Source of the DNA: an uncultured Acidobacteriota bacterium
Lineage (GTDB): Bacteria; Acidobacteriota; Blastocatellia; Pyrinomonadales; Pyrinomonadaceae
Direction of reading: 5' to 3'
NCBI GenBank assembly: GCA_937859595.1
Contig: CALMAH010000024.1
Coordinates: 1 to 64,000 of the forward strand
Length of the DNA stretch: 64,000 nt
The notes beneath the pieces were generated by a model. The model had not been told where the DNA came from. It ran no database searches and worked only from the letters and a program-made list of their open reading frames with translations. Positions 51,862-63,593 of this stretch are shown one piece after another. Both the position numbers and the translations under genes were made by a program. How positions within the stretch are numbered: the stretch's first letter is position 1; every line of letters starts with the position of its first letter.

Positions 51862-51890
51862 TTTACATTTTTGCCGAACGGTGCTATATT
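51862..51890 (+). promoter_or_regulatory. Promoter candidate of the subtilase gene
   Basis: TTTACA (51862-51867), 17-base spacer, TATATT (51885-51890). Good sigma-70 match; gives a leader of about 190 bases ending in a good AGGAGG-type site. The leader has a GCAATG/CATTGC hairpin (52003-52023) but no riboswitch I recognise. Confidence 0.6.
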
Positions 51891-52085
51891 CGCTCAGATT
51901 CAGTTGCGAGAACGGGATGTTTCCCCCAGGGCCGTCCGGCTTCATTTATCATTGACCTCTATTTTTCTAAAGCTCACGTTCCGTCATTTTTCTATGACCT
52001 GCAATGGCCCTGCGGCATTGCTGTTTTACTGAACGGGACTCCCACCTCGGGCGTCCAATTTCCAAAATAGGAGGACAACAAGAAA

Positions 52086-53834
52086 ATGAAACGTGTTCTG
52101 CTGACCGCGATGGCGACAGTTGTTGCAGCCGGTATGACGGCGCTATGGCCGATCGATGAGGTACGGAGCCAGGAACGAGGCTCGGAAAAGGAAAAGGAGA
52201 AGATCATCAGATCTGAACGGAGCGTTCCGAATCGCTATATCGTCGTTCTTGAGGACTGGGCGGCCGGGGCACTGGGCGACGATTCGCGTGCCGGATCACT
52301 TGCATCTGAGTTTGCAGAGGTATATGGCGGCAAGGTCGATAACATTTATCGTCATGCACTTAACGGATTCTCCGTTGAAATGGATCCGAAGCAGATGCGG
52401 GCACTTAGCCGCGATCCGCGCATCAAGTACATCGAAGAGGATTCGGAGGTGTCGATCGATGCCACACAGAACAACGCGACATGGGGCCTTGACCGGATCG
52501 ACCAACGCGATCTTCCGCTGAACGGCACTTACGTTTACAATGCAACGGGTTCCGGTGTCCGGGCCTACATTATAGACACAGGCATCCGTGCTTCGCACAA
52601 TGATTTTGGTGGACGCGTCATCAACGGGTTTACTGCTATCAGCGACGGAAGAGGCAGCGACGACTGCAACGGCCACGGCACGCACGTTGCCGGAACCACG
52701 GGCGGCACGACGTGGGGTGTTGCGAAGTCTGTAACCCTTGTTCCGGTCCGTGTTCTCAACTGCAACGGCTCGGGCACCACAAGCGGTGTAATAGCCGGGG
52801 TTGATTGGGTCACCCAGCAGAAGAATTCCAACCCGTCGATCCCGTCTGTTGCCAATATGAGCCTCGGCGGCTCGGCTAATTCGTCTCTCGATACGGCGGT
52901 AAACAACTCGATCAATTCGGGCGTGACCTATGTTGTCGCTGCCGGCAACAGCAATGCGAATGCGTGCAATTATTCGCCGGCTCGCGTTGGTGCTGCGATC
53001 ACCGTTGGTGCCACAACGAGTTCGGATGCTCGTGCGTCGTATTCGAATTTTGGCAGTTGTCTTGATCTGTTCGCTCCGGGCAGTTCGATAACATCTGCCT
53101 GGCACACGAGCAACACCGCAACAAATACGATCAGCGGAACCTCTATGGCATCACCGCACGTTGCGGGAGCGGTTGCCTTGTATCTTCAGGGAAATCCGTC
53201 GGCAAGCACCGGCTCCGTGACGAACGCGATCGTTTCCAACGGCACCACCGGAAAGGTCACGAGCCCCGGCTCGGGTTCGCCGAACATCCTTCTTTATACG
53301 GCGTTCATCGGTGGAGGTGGTGAACCGCCGCCGACCAATCAGCCGCCGGTCGCCACATTCACGTACAGTTGTTCGGACCTGACCTGCTCGTTCAATGCAA
53401 GCGGCTCCAGCGATCCCGACGGTAGCATTACCAGCTATGCATGGAATTTTGGCGACGGGTCCACCGGAAGCGGCGTGACCGTGAACAAGACGTACGCCTC
53501 CGCGGGCACTCGAACTGTCACTCTGACGGTCACCGATAACGGTGGTGCTTCATCCAGCACCTCGCAGAGCGTAACGGTTTCCTCCTCTACTGGCGGCATC
53601 ACGCTCAGCGCTGTAGGCTACAAGGTTCAAGGTGTAAAACGGGCCGACCTTTCCTGGAGCGGAGCGACATCAACCAACGTCGATATCAGACGAAACGGGG
53701 CGGTGGTCGCGACGGTCTCGAACACCGGTTTCTATACCTACAATACCGGGGAGCGGGGCGGCGGCACAGACACCTATCAGGTCTGCCACGCAGGCACCTC
53801 GACCTGTTCAAACCAAGTATCGGTAAGTTACTGA
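52086..53834 (+). CDS. Secreted subtilisin-like serine protease with PKD domain
   Basis: 582 residues. Signal peptide 1-29; an I9-type inhibitor propeptide about 45-125 ([30 protein letters not shown]); S8 catalytic domain 130-405 with D164 ([16 protein letters not shown]), H197 ([11 protein letters not shown]) and S353 ([12 protein letters not shown]), all present. Then a PKD domain (about 418-500, [24 protein letters not shown]) and a short beta domain to the C-terminus. Likely secreted and self-activating. The AGGAGG site before the ATG is strong. Long 5' leader. Confidence 0.95.
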   Translation: MKRVLLTAMATVVAAGMTALWPIDEVRSQERGSEKEKEKIIRSERSVPNRYIVVLEDWAAGALGDDSRAGSLASEFAEVYGGKVDNIYRHALNGFSVEMDPKQMRALSRDPRIKYIEEDSEVSIDATQNNATWGLDRIDQRDLPLNGTYVYNATGSGVRAYIIDTGIRASHNDFGGRVINGFTAISDGRGSDDCNGHGTHVAGTTGGTTWGVAKSVTLVPVRVLNCNGSGTTSGVIAGVDWVTQQKNSNPSIPSVANMSLGGSANSSLDTAVNNSINSGVTYVVAAGNSNANACNYSPARVGAAITVGATTSSDARASYSNFGSCLDLFAPGSSITSAWHTSNTATNTISGTSMASPHVAGAVALYLQGNPSASTGSVTNAIVSNGTTGKVTSPGSGSPNILLYTAFIGGGGEPPPTNQPPVATFTYSCSDLTCSFNASGSSDPDGSITSYAWNFGDGSTGSGVTVNKTYASAGTRTVTLTVTDNGGASSSTSQSVTVSSSTGGITLSAVGYKVQGVKRADLSWSGATSTNVDIRRNGAVVATVSNTGFYTYNTGERGGGTDTYQVCHAGTSTCSNQVSVSY

Positions 53835-53857
53835 TCGGCGACACTGGCCTTTCACTT

Positions 53858-53895
53858 GCGGCAGCGGCTTCATACGGAGCTGTTGCCGCTTTGTT
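53858..53895 (+). terminator. Intrinsic terminator of the subtilase gene
   Basis: 12-bp stem (53858-53869/53878-53889, two G-U pairs) followed by TTTGTTT. Confidence 0.75.
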
Positions 53896-53953
53896 TATTG
53901 CCCTGAATCTGGTAAGATTTGCCTTTTGTTCGACTTCTGGGAACGAAGACATT

Positions 53954-54337
53954 ATGGCAGCCAAAGAGGTTATCTCAACTGACAATGCACCTGCGGCGAT
54001 CGGTCCGTATTCTCAAGCCGTGAAGGTCAATGGGACTGTATTTTGCTCGGGTCAGATCCCGATCGACCCGGCCACGGGCGAGTTTGTTGCGGGAGGGGTC
54101 GCCGAGCAGTCTGAGCAGGTCTTCAAAAACCTCATTGCGGTATTGGAAGCGGCGGGGGCGACGCTCGAAGATGTTGTGAAAACAACTGTGTTTCTTGCCG
54201 ATATGAACGATTTTGCGGCGATGAACGAGGTGTACGGACGTTACTTTTCTTCGAACAAGCCGGCCCGAGCTACGGTGCAGGCTGCCGGGTTACCCCGAGG
54301 GGCACTTGTCGAGATCGAGTGCATTGCCGTGGTTTAA
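53954..54337 (+). CDS. ridA: RidA/YjgF imine deaminase
   Basis: 127 residues. DNAPAAIGPYSQAVKVNGTV, VEKN-type middle and the key Arg in ARATVQAAGLPRGALVEIEC mark the trimeric RidA family that hydrolyses reactive enamines/imines from PLP enzymes. ATG chosen before AAKEVISTD; the earlier one adds 21 non-conserved residues. Convergent with rpmB. Confidence 0.92.
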   Translation: MAAKEVISTDNAPAAIGPYSQAVKVNGTVFCSGQIPIDPATGEFVAGGVAEQSEQVFKNLIAVLEAAGATLEDVVKTTVFLADMNDFAAMNEVYGRYFSSNKPARATVQAAGLPRGALVEIECIAVV

Positions 54338-54360
54338 CGGCGTGCCGGCATGTTGCAATA

Positions 54361-54394
54361 AAGAAGAAAAGCCAAACAACCGAGGCTGTTTGGC
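54361..54394 (-). terminator. Intrinsic terminator of rpmB
   Basis: GCCAAACA (54371-54378) pairs with TGTTTGGC (54387-54394); on the minus strand it is followed by TTTTCTTCTT. May also serve the convergent ridA. Confidence 0.75.
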
Positions 54395-54426
54395 AACCAA
54401 AATCGAAAAGCGTAACTCAAATATAA

Positions 54427-54621
54427 TTACGCAGCTTTGACAATTTTACCTGATTTAATACAGCGGGTGCAGGCTTTGATCCTGCCGCTTCCCCCGCCGG
54501 GAAGTTGAACGCGCACCGGCTGAAGATTGGGATTAAATCGGCGCCGGGTCTTGTTGTTAGCGTGGGAAACATTGTTCCCAAACTGCGGCCCCTTGCCGCA
54601 AATGTCGCATCGTTTTGCCAT
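54427..54621 (-). CDS. rpmB: 50S ribosomal protein L28
   Basis: 64 residues from [17 protein letters not shown]. Two CxxC pairs (CDIC, CTRC) make it the zinc-binding form. Length and motifs are those of L28. A start 14 codons earlier is rejected because it precedes the conserved MAK/MSR opening. Strong TTGACT/TATAAA promoter lies just upstream. Confidence 0.96.
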   Translation of the reverse strand: MAKRCDICGKGPQFGNNVSHANNKTRRRFNPNLQPVRVQLPGGGSGRIKACTRCIKSGKIVKAA

Positions 54622-54678
54622 TATAATTGCCTCCGGTAATTTCGGGGTACGTTGAGTTAACAAAACTCAAAAACAATT

Positions 54679-54708
54679 TTTATAGCAAAATAGAGACCAG
54701 TAAGTCAA
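54679..54708 (-). promoter_or_regulatory. Promoter of rpmB
   Basis: Minus strand: TTGACT (54703-54708), 18-base spacer, TATAAA (54679-54684), about 58 bases before the rpmB ATG. Near-consensus. Confidence 0.7.
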
Positions 54709-54750
54709 GTAATGAGTAAGTTTCAAATTGTAGAAGGAGTCTATCCGATC

Positions 54751-55956
54751 GTGAAAAATGTGAATGTGTCTTCGGCCGTTTTGGCCGGTATCGTTTTTAT
54801 GGCCTTATTCGTCTCAGCATGCTCTGACGGCCCCGGCGGCCCGCCTGCGTCAAATGAGATCGCCGCCCGCGTAAATGGACGCGACATCAGGATGGAAGAG
54901 GTCGAGAAAGCCATGAAGGCCCAGGCTCAGGGGACCGAATCGTCATTTTCACAGCTCGAACTTGCATCGGCCCGTCTCAGCGTGCTTCAGCAGCTGATAC
55001 AGACTGAGGTTATGTTCCAAAAGGCAGAAAAGGAACAGACCGTGCCCTCCGACGAAGAGGTTACTGCGGAGATGAATAATCGCCGTACTAACAGCGGCCT
55101 TTCGCGGGAAGAGTTTGAAAAGCAAATGGCTGATGCCGGCGAGACCGAAGACAGCTGGCGGCAAAACGTCAGGAAGGAGCTTGCTCTGCAGAAACTTCAG
55201 GACAAGATCACCGGTAGGGTGGAGGCACCGAGCGACAGCGAGATCGAGGCCTTTTATACGGGAAATCGTGAGCAGTTCAAAAACAAACGAGGCGTCGAGC
55301 TTGCGGCGATAGTGATCGATCCGTCGGACAGCGGCCCCGGCGACCCGACGACCAACGAAGCTGAGGCTCAGCTGCGGCTTAAAGAGATCGCTCAGCGGCT
55401 GCAGGCAGGAACCGATTTCGCCTCCGTCGCCCGTGAATTCAGCGAAGACCTTGAGACCAGGGCGCGGGGCGGCGATTGGCGTTACTTTAGCGAAGAAGAA
55501 CTCAGGCAGGTTTTCGGCGGCCAGGTTGCGGACATTTTTATGAAGCAGCTTAAGGCGGGGGACGTTTTCCCGAGCGCACTTCCGCTTGATGGCCGCATAC
55601 TTGTGGTAAAGATGCTGCGACGCCAGGAACAGGACGAGGACCTCACGCTTGAGAGCCCGAGCGTGCGGCCGCGGATCACAGAATTGCTGACCAATGCGAG
55701 AAAGAACCTACTTTGGCAGTCATATCTGGCAATGGCGATGAACGAGGCGAAGATCGAAAACAATCTTGCCCGTAAAGTTGTGGACAATCCGAACGAATTG
55801 AGCGGAGCGAGGCCGGCACCCACCGCCACCCCGGAAGGGCAGCCCGACACAAACGCGAACACAGCTAATGCGAACGCAAATGCCGATGCGGCGAACGCCA
55901 ATGCGAACGCCGACGGTGCGGCAAATGCGAATAGCCCAGCAAACACCGGCAATTAA
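54751..55956 (+). CDS. SurA/PpiC-like peptidyl-prolyl isomerase lipoprotein
   Basis: 401 residues from GTG 54751. I chose this start because it makes a good 23-residue signal ending LFVSAC (lipobox) and has an AAGGAG site 11 bases before; an ATG at 54712 would add 13 odd residues. SurA-type N-terminal helices (VLQQLIQTEVMFQKAEKEQT) and one parvulin PPIase domain (about 180-290: TDFASVAREFSEDLETRARG, GDWRYFSEEELRQVF). C-terminal tail is Asn/Ala repeats (NANANADAANANANAD). Probably a periplasmic chaperone for outer-membrane proteins. Confidence 0.85.
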   Translation: MKNVNVSSAVLAGIVFMALFVSACSDGPGGPPASNEIAARVNGRDIRMEEVEKAMKAQAQGTESSFSQLELASARLSVLQQLIQTEVMFQKAEKEQTVPSDEEVTAEMNNRRTNSGLSREEFEKQMADAGETEDSWRQNVRKELALQKLQDKITGRVEAPSDSEIEAFYTGNREQFKNKRGVELAAIVIDPSDSGPGDPTTNEAEAQLRLKEIAQRLQAGTDFASVAREFSEDLETRARGGDWRYFSEEELRQVFGGQVADIFMKQLKAGDVFPSALPLDGRILVVKMLRRQEQDEDLTLESPSVRPRITELLTNARKNLLWQSYLAMAMNEAKIENNLARKVVDNPNELSGARPAPTATPEGQPDTNANTANANANADAANANANADGAANANSPANTGN

Positions 55957-55992
55957 GTCTTTCTCAGCAATTTGCTCTGCTGAATCAACTCG

Positions 55993-56040
55993 CCACGGAC
56001 CCCATACGCAGCTGTTGTGTTGCCAGGGTCCGTGGTTTTA
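55993..56040 (+). terminator. Intrinsic terminator after the SurA-like gene
   Basis: CCACGGACCC (55993-56002) pairs perfectly with GGGTCCGTGG (56026-56035), followed by TTTTA. Confidence 0.8.
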
Positions 56041-56051
56041 TCTTTGACCAA

Positions 56052-57965
56052 ATGCTTTTTCGGCTAAACGAAGTAAAGAAAAGCTACGGCGGCACCGAGA
56101 TACTCCGCGGGGTGTCGTTTCAGGCAAATTCTTTAGAAAAGATCGGGTTGGTCGGGCGAAATGGTGCCGGAAAGACCACGGTCTTCCGTTTGCTGACCGG
56201 GGCTGAATCGCCAGATTCCGGAGAGGTCATCAAAATGAACGGGCTAAAGCTTGGCCTGCTCGAACAGCACGTCGAATTTGCTTCGGGGGAGACGGTCCAC
56301 ACGGCCGCTTTATCTGCATTCAAGGAAATACGCGACATTGAGGCAGAGATGCGTCGGCTTGAGGCAGAAATGGTGACCGACCACTCACCCGAGACGCTTG
56401 AGCGTTACGCCGACCTTCAGACCGCTTTTGAGCAGGCGGACGGTTTTAGCTATACCGCCCGAGCTGAGTCGATCCTGCTAGGCCTGGGATTTACAAGGGA
56501 TCAGTGGGCGATGGACACCGGAGTTCTTTCGGGCGGCCAGAAAAACAGGCTCGGTATGGCCCGTCTTCTGCTTTCAGGTGCCGACGTTCTACTGCTGGAT
56601 GAGCCTACGAACCATCTCGATGTCAACGCAGTCGAATGGCTTGAAGAATTTCTGGGTGAATATAAAACGGCGTATGTCATTATCAGCCACGATCGTTATT
56701 TTCTTGACCGGACCACTGAACGGATCATCGAGATCGAGAACGGCAGGGCAGTTAGCTATAAAGGCAACTATTCGAAATTTCTTGTCGAACGAGAGCTTCG
56801 CCGTGAACAACAGCAACGTGAATATGAGAACCAGCAGGCGCTGATCTCAAAAACACAGGACTTTATCCGAAAGAACCTTGCCGGCCAGAAAACAAAGCAG
56901 GCCAAATCGCGACGCAATATGCTTGAGCGGCTTGAGCGGGTCGACGCGGTCGCTTCCGAAAAGTCGGGAGGCCAGTTTGGGTTGAAGAAGGTCGAGCGGA
57001 CCGGTAACAACGTCCTGATGGCCGAAGAGCTGTCAATCGGGTACGGCGACAAGGCATTGGCCTCAGGGATCGGGCTATCACTTCACCGGGGCGAAGTTCT
57101 CGGCATAATCGGAGCGAACGGAACAGGGAAAACGACGTTTTTGAAAACGATACTTGGCGAGATACGCGAACTCGGCGGCAAGTTCATTTGGGGGACAAAG
57201 ACCGATATCGGTTACTACGCACAGAACCTAGACGAACTGCACCCTGCAAATGAGGTAATACAAGAGCTTCGGCGAGTGGACCCGATGGCAGACAATGGAA
57301 CGCTGCGTTCGTTTCTGGCAAGGTTCCTTTTTGTCGGAGACGATGTTTTCAAGCGGGTTGACGACCTGTCGGGCGGTGAAAAGGGCAGGCTTGCACTTGC
57401 CAAGCTGATCTATTCGCGAAAGAACGTCCTGATACTCGACGAACCGACGAACCATCTTGATATTCCGTCGCGAGAGGCGCTTGAGGACGCTCTAGCAGAG
57501 TATGACGGCACGATAATAACCGTCAGCCACGACCGGTTTTTTCTGGACAAGATCGCTACGCAGATACTTGCTTTTGAAGCAGACGGCGGCGTAGAGAATT
57601 TCAACGGCAACTATACCGAATATCACGACTGGCGGTTGAATAGGGCAGGCAAGAAGGGGATAAGGGAATTAAACACGGTCTTAAGCGACGTACAAGGGCA
57701 GGTGACGACCGGTCGGGCACCAACCGGAACAACCCTGTCAAAGAACCAGCGTGACCGCCTAAAGGGACGCATTGCCGAGATAGAGTCCGAGATCGAGCAA
57801 AGGGAATCTGAGCTTGCCGAGATCGCCGCTGAAATGAACTCTCCGGGGCTCGCTGCGGATGTTGGTGCCTATAACGATGCAGCGGATAGGTTTTCCCGCA
57901 CGGAATCGTCCATCCAGACATTGTATGCCGAATGGGAAGAGCTCTCCGAACAGCTTGGCGACTAA
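56052..57965 (+). CDS. ABC-F family ATPase (Uup/EttA-like)
   Basis: 637 residues. Two ABC domains: Walker A GRNGAGKTT and GANGTGKTTF, signatures LSGGQKNRLGMARL and LSGGEKGRLALAKL, Walker B VLLLDEPTNHLD and VLILDEPTNHLD. No membrane helices, so it is a ribosome-binding ABC-F protein, not a transporter. The linker between the domains (RELRREQQQREYENQQALIS) and the helical tail (about 545-637, IAEIESEIEQRESELAEIAA) resemble Uup-like members. Which subgroup cannot be fixed from sequence alone. Confidence 0.93.
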   Translation: MLFRLNEVKKSYGGTEILRGVSFQANSLEKIGLVGRNGAGKTTVFRLLTGAESPDSGEVIKMNGLKLGLLEQHVEFASGETVHTAALSAFKEIRDIEAEMRRLEAEMVTDHSPETLERYADLQTAFEQADGFSYTARAESILLGLGFTRDQWAMDTGVLSGGQKNRLGMARLLLSGADVLLLDEPTNHLDVNAVEWLEEFLGEYKTAYVIISHDRYFLDRTTERIIEIENGRAVSYKGNYSKFLVERELRREQQQREYENQQALISKTQDFIRKNLAGQKTKQAKSRRNMLERLERVDAVASEKSGGQFGLKKVERTGNNVLMAEELSIGYGDKALASGIGLSLHRGEVLGIIGANGTGKTTFLKTILGEIRELGGKFIWGTKTDIGYYAQNLDELHPANEVIQELRRVDPMADNGTLRSFLARFLFVGDDVFKRVDDLSGGEKGRLALAKLIYSRKNVLILDEPTNHLDIPSREALEDALAEYDGTIITVSHDRFFLDKIATQILAFEADGGVENFNGNYTEYHDWRLNRAGKKGIRELNTVLSDVQGQVTTGRAPTGTTLSKNQRDRLKGRIAEIESEIEQRESELAEIAAEMNSPGLAADVGAYNDAADRFSRTESSIQTLYAEWEELSEQLGD

Positions 57966-58002
57966 AAAAAAAACCGCAGAGCCGAAGGGCGGGCTGCGGT
58001 TT
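57964..58002 (-). terminator. Intrinsic terminator of the LamG gene
   Basis: AAACCGCAG (57971-57979) pairs with CTGCGGTTT (57994-58002); reading the minus strand it is followed by a run of T. Also lies after the ABC-F stop, so it may act both ways. Confidence 0.75.
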
Positions 58003-58042
58003 GATAGCCCCGGAGGGGGGAGTGTTCGTAGTTTAGAGTTAG

Positions 58043-60127
58043 CTAAGGAGAGTCGGCAATAAAATCCAGTCCAAATATGGAGTCATCAAAATTAATAACC
58101 CGGACCGGCTCAGAGAACAGATATCGTCGGGATCGGACCTCGACAACGTAGGTTTGCCCGACGGGCAGCCCCTCGATCTGATAAAAACCGAATGAATTGG
58201 TAAGCGACCGCCGCGGTTCCGTAAGACCGCCGCCGGTAATCGTGATGGAGGCATTTGGGATTCCGCGGCCGCCAAGGGTCGCTACTCGCCCCGATATCGA
58301 TCCGTTTGCCGATGTCGGGACGAAGGGAGCTATTGCGAAGGGGGAAAGGGAAGTCGTCCCGGCACAGACCGTCCGGGTAGCGAAATCACGCGATGTTGTC
58401 CGGTTCACCCAAGTGCCGTTCTCAAGATGGAGTACGAACAGCGTCGCGAAGGTCTCAGCAGTAGTGAACGAAGGCAGGTTAAAGCAAAGATCGACATCGC
58501 CAAGAAACTCAGCAGTTGTTGCGATGTCATAGATCAAAGCCGAAGCCGGGTTCGACGGCAAAGCCGGAAGTCCAACTCCCGAAAGAGGGATCTGCTGAGT
58601 AACGCCGCCCACAGTCACCTCCTCGTAAGTGATAGTGACATCGCCCAACCGGGTTACGACGGCCGCGGGCGAAGCCGGGGTCTCGCTCTTGAAAATTGCG
58701 GCGGTTTCCTTATCCGCACCGAACCCCGCAGGAGTTTCCGCGGTCTTTAGCTTACCGCCCGCCCCTGCGTTGAAGATCGCGGCGAGTTCCGCAGGTGAAA
58801 GTGCCCGATCATATACTGTCGGTTCATCGATCCGCCCGACAAATCCGAAAGTTAAATCATTGCCCAGCCTTAGGTTGTCTCCGTTGATCCCCATGGATGG
58901 AAATGTCGCCGGGGATGTGGCCTCAAGCTGACCGTTAATGTAGGACCTTAGACTAGTGCCGTCGTGCGTTACCGCTACATGTGTAAAAGCTCCGGCCGGT
59001 ATTTCTGAAGTGCTCTGGACGACGTTTGAGACACTTGTTTGCGATCGAAACTCTGCGGTAAATCTTTGTGAGGAGCAGCTTATAGATGTGACCCAGCCAA
59101 CGAGTTGGAATTGCATCGAGTGTGCGATGCGGTAACTGCTGTTACAGTTTTCATAGGTTGTTGGATTGACCCATGCCTCAAGCGTAAAACCACTTTGCGG
59201 GAAGAGTGCCGGGTTGTTCGGAATGCTTACATATTGATTCTGGGCGGTGAAGTTAAATGATTGCCCCACTTGCCCGATGCTGTAGCCCGCACCGTTCTGC
59301 AGTGTACCGTTGAACGCATTGCCGGAGATGTCGTTCGCGTTTCCGTCGCCGCTCCACCAACCGACAACACCAGCCGGCACGGCCGTCGCCGTCGGCTTGC
59401 ACTTTCCGGCTGTTCCGGCATTGTAGATCGCCGCGATCTCGTTTGTTGCAAGCTCACGATGGTAAAGAGAGATCTCATCGATCAGCCCATCGTAGTCGCG
59501 GATAGTGTCGATCCCTCTGCGGCCGATCGTGAGTGGCCCGGTCGAGGAAGTGGTTTGCGGAACTCCTTCATCGATCAACGCGACCTGTCCATTGATATAG
59601 AGCCGAATAGTGCCGGAGTTGCCATTATGAGTGAAAGCGACGTGCGTCCACTCGTTAAGAGGTATCGAACCCGGTGCGGTCGACGGGGTCCGGGCATTGT
59701 TTATGTTCAGATGCAGAAGTCCGTCGCTGGTGCCGCTCCCTACAGCCAGCAGCCAAAAGGAAGTGGACGTTAAGTCGCGGTTTTCAATAATGTGCGGAGC
59801 GAGATTCGGAAACGTCGCCGGATTTATCCAGGCCTCGACAGAAAACGACCCTTGGATATTCTGTGAAGGATCATTGGGTATAGACACGCCTTGGTTCGAA
59901 TCCGAATCAAAATTGAAAGCCTGTCCGATAAGGCCATTCGCGAAGCCTGCGCCGTTCACCAGCGTTCCGTTCTGTCGTGAACGCGAATCGAGAGCATTTC
60001 CGTCGCCTGACCACCAGGAGACCAACCCGGGGGCGACGGGCTGACAAACCTGCGCTTCGATCGTGTGAGCAAAAAGAGTGATCAGCAACAGTGCGGCTGC
60101 GAAGAGCTTGAGGGTGTTAAATCGCAT
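58043..60127 (-). CDS. Secreted protein with two LamG domains
   Basis: 694 residues from the ATG before RFNTLKLFAAALLL. Signal peptide to about 26. Two concanavalin/LamG-type domains at about 33-225 (VSWWSGDGNALD, IPNDPSQNIQGSFSVEAWIN, WTHVAFTHNG) and 245-430 (VVGWWSGDGNANDISGNAFN, LEAWVNPTTYEN). The C-terminus (about 600-694) is a CarboxypepD_reg/CNA-B-like beta domain (SISGRVATLGGRGIPNASIT, FYQIEGLPVGQTYVVEVRSR). A surface or extracellular carbohydrate- or protein-binding protein with no enzymatic motif. An earlier ATG adds 13 residues ahead of the signal and is rejected. Confidence 0.85.
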   Translation of the reverse strand: MRFNTLKLFAAALLLITLFAHTIEAQVCQPVAPGLVSWWSGDGNALDSRSRQNGTLVNGAGFANGLIGQAFNFDSDSNQGVSIPNDPSQNIQGSFSVEAWINPATFPNLAPHIIENRDLTSTSFWLLAVGSGTSDGLLHLNINNARTPSTAPGSIPLNEWTHVAFTHNGNSGTIRLYINGQVALIDEGVPQTTSSTGPLTIGRRGIDTIRDYDGLIDEISLYHRELATNEIAAIYNAGTAGKCKPTATAVPAGVVGWWSGDGNANDISGNAFNGTLQNGAGYSIGQVGQSFNFTAQNQYVSIPNNPALFPQSGFTLEAWVNPTTYENCNSSYRIAHSMQFQLVGWVTSISCSSQRFTAEFRSQTSVSNVVQSTSEIPAGAFTHVAVTHDGTSLRSYINGQLEATSPATFPSMGINGDNLRLGNDLTFGFVGRIDEPTVYDRALSPAELAAIFNAGAGGKLKTAETPAGFGADKETAAIFKSETPASPAAVVTRLGDVTITYEEVTVGGVTQQIPLSGVGLPALPSNPASALIYDIATTAEFLGDVDLCFNLPSFTTAETFATLFVLHLENGTWVNRTTSRDFATRTVCAGTTSLSPFAIAPFVPTSANGSISGRVATLGGRGIPNASITITGGGLTEPRRSLTNSFGFYQIEGLPVGQTYVVEVRSRRYLFSEPVRVINFDDSIFGLDFIADSP

Positions 60128-60291
60128 AGAGGTAACTTTTTCGCCGAATTCCGGGCAAAGGAACACTGACGCAATATCATTGTCGATTTGCCGGGAGTAA
60201 AGTAAAATCTAGGTACATTTTTAACGGAATTTTCACCCGAAGTCCTAAATTATTTCTCATACGTTTCTCAATTTTCTATCGTTTTGTGTAA

Positions 60292-61992
60292 ATGGAGCAA
60301 TTGAACGGCAAAAACCTGATCGAATTCGGCGACATTGAAATCGATGTCGAGAAGAAGGTCCTCCGCCGAAACGATGAGGTCGTGCCCTTGCCGCTGAAGG
60401 CGGTCGAGCTTCTGACTATCTTGGCCCAAAATACGGGTGACGTCGTCTCAAAAGAAGAATTGATGGAAAGCGTCTGGACAGATGCTTTTGTCGAGGACAG
60501 CGTACTAACTCAGAACATTTACATCCTGCGGAAGACGTTGAAAGCAAATGGTTCGAAGGCTGCGATAAAGAATGTCCCTCGTCGAGGATATATCTTTGAG
60601 CCGCACGATCCGGTCCGGGCGTCCGGAGACGTTCGGCCCGATCTAGGCCGAGGTGTATCGGCTGCCGATCCTCAAATTGCTACTCAGCCGCCGCCTCAGG
60701 ACAAGTTCATATCCGCAAAATATAGAGCGGACCAGCAATCACCTCGGCGTTTCTTAATGGGGGCGGCAGTAATCGCGATCCTTTTTGCGGCGGGCTTTGG
60801 CGGTTATCGCTATTTGAACGGAAAACAGAATAGCGAGGTTTCGAGTGCGACCCCTCTCCGACTTCGGCCGGTTTCACAACCCTCGTCGCTAAAGCGCATC
60901 GCGATTCTCCAGTTTAGTGGCTCAGAGCCAGCTTTCGCAACGTCATTTTCGTCTGATCTTTCGATTCGGCTCGGAAGCATAAATAAGTTTGAGGTGCTGG
61001 CGTCTGAACGTGTAAGCGAATACCTGAAGAAAGAGGCGGAGATCAAGGCTGATATGTTTTTGCTCGGTGAACTTGAGACCTCCAGCGGGCGTTTTGCAGC
61101 AGATGTTCGATTGATCGACGCCAAAACTGACTCGGTCATCTGGTCGGATAACTTCGAATATAACAACGTGATTCAACTTCTGGATGCGATCGCCAATGGC
61201 GCATCAAGGTCGATCGTTGATCGCATGACGGATGTTGAACGTGGACGTGTGGCCAAGCGGTTGCCGACAAATTTGGCAGCTTATCAGCACTATCAGAGGG
61301 GAATTGCTACATGGCGGGTTCGCAACGGGAGGCCAGAATTACTCCGGAAAGCGATCGAGCTTGATCAGAGCTTTGCACGGGCCTATGCCGCAGTCGCCGG
61401 TATGATGGCAATGGGGTCAGATGCTCAAGTTTCTGAAGGGGAAACTGCCGAGAGCCTTTTGGCGAAAGCGTTTGACCTTGATGATGCACTACCAGATGCC
61501 TATGCGGTGCAAGGCTTTATTCGGATATTTCATCACCGCGATTGGGACGGTGCGGAAAAGAGCTTGCGGAATGCGCTCGAACTCGACGGCAATAATGTGA
61601 ACGCCCGCCATTGGCTTGCGGTATTTTATTCGATACATCGTCGGCTTGACGAGGCCAAGGCTGAACTAAGGCTCGCACTTGAATTAGATCCGACCAACCC
61701 GACACTTCTAGCCGATCTTGGCCAATTGCACTATTTTGCCGGTGACGACGCGACAGCCCTTGAGCTCTGCAACAAAGCGCTTGAGATAGAACCTGCCCAT
61801 TCTATGGCACGCGGCTACATCGCGGTGATCAATGAGCCGAAGACCGACGACCGCGAATCGCTATTGGCAGAGGCAGAAACGGCGATGGCAGCAGATAGCT
61901 TTACGCTGCCATATCTAAATGTCGATCCAAAATTCGACCCCGTACGAGGGGATGCCCGGTTTCGGGAGATACTAAGAAAAATGGGGCTATAG
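60292..61992 (+). CDS. CadC-like transcriptional regulator with TPR sensor domain
   Basis: 566 residues. N-terminal OmpR/PhoB-type winged helix (about 10-105: VLRRNDEVVPLPLKAVELLT, SVLTQNIYILRKTL, NVPRRGYIFEP). One membrane helix at about 153-175 (GAAVIAILFAAGFGGYRYL). Extracytoplasmic part has a FlgO/TolB-N-like beta segment (about 195-320) and TPRs (about 335-540, YEKSLRNALELDGNNVNARH). Membrane-spanning one-component regulators of this type are frequent in Acidobacteriota. It stands divergent from the LamG gene, a plausible target. Confidence 0.85.
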   Translation: MEQLNGKNLIEFGDIEIDVEKKVLRRNDEVVPLPLKAVELLTILAQNTGDVVSKEELMESVWTDAFVEDSVLTQNIYILRKTLKANGSKAAIKNVPRRGYIFEPHDPVRASGDVRPDLGRGVSAADPQIATQPPPQDKFISAKYRADQQSPRRFLMGAAVIAILFAAGFGGYRYLNGKQNSEVSSATPLRLRPVSQPSSLKRIAILQFSGSEPAFATSFSSDLSIRLGSINKFEVLASERVSEYLKKEAEIKADMFLLGELETSSGRFAADVRLIDAKTDSVIWSDNFEYNNVIQLLDAIANGASRSIVDRMTDVERGRVAKRLPTNLAAYQHYQRGIATWRVRNGRPELLRKAIELDQSFARAYAAVAGMMAMGSDAQVSEGETAESLLAKAFDLDDALPDAYAVQGFIRIFHHRDWDGAEKSLRNALELDGNNVNARHWLAVFYSIHRRLDEAKAELRLALELDPTNPTLLADLGQLHYFAGDDATALELCNKALEIEPAHSMARGYIAVINEPKTDDRESLLAEAETAMAADSFTLPYLNVDPKFDPVRGDARFREILRKMGL

Positions 61993-61997
61993 GGTTG

Positions 61998-63494
<1,497 letters not shown>

Positions 63495-63593
63495 TCAGAT
63501 AAATAACAAAGAGAGCCCTTTGCGACGGCGGTGGGGCTCCTGTAGATAGAAAAATAGATCAAAACCACAATTAAGGACTCATATCAATCCCGT

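Noticed and set aside
51891..52085. Known riboswitch in the subtilase leader
   Set aside because: No conserved core of a class I know.
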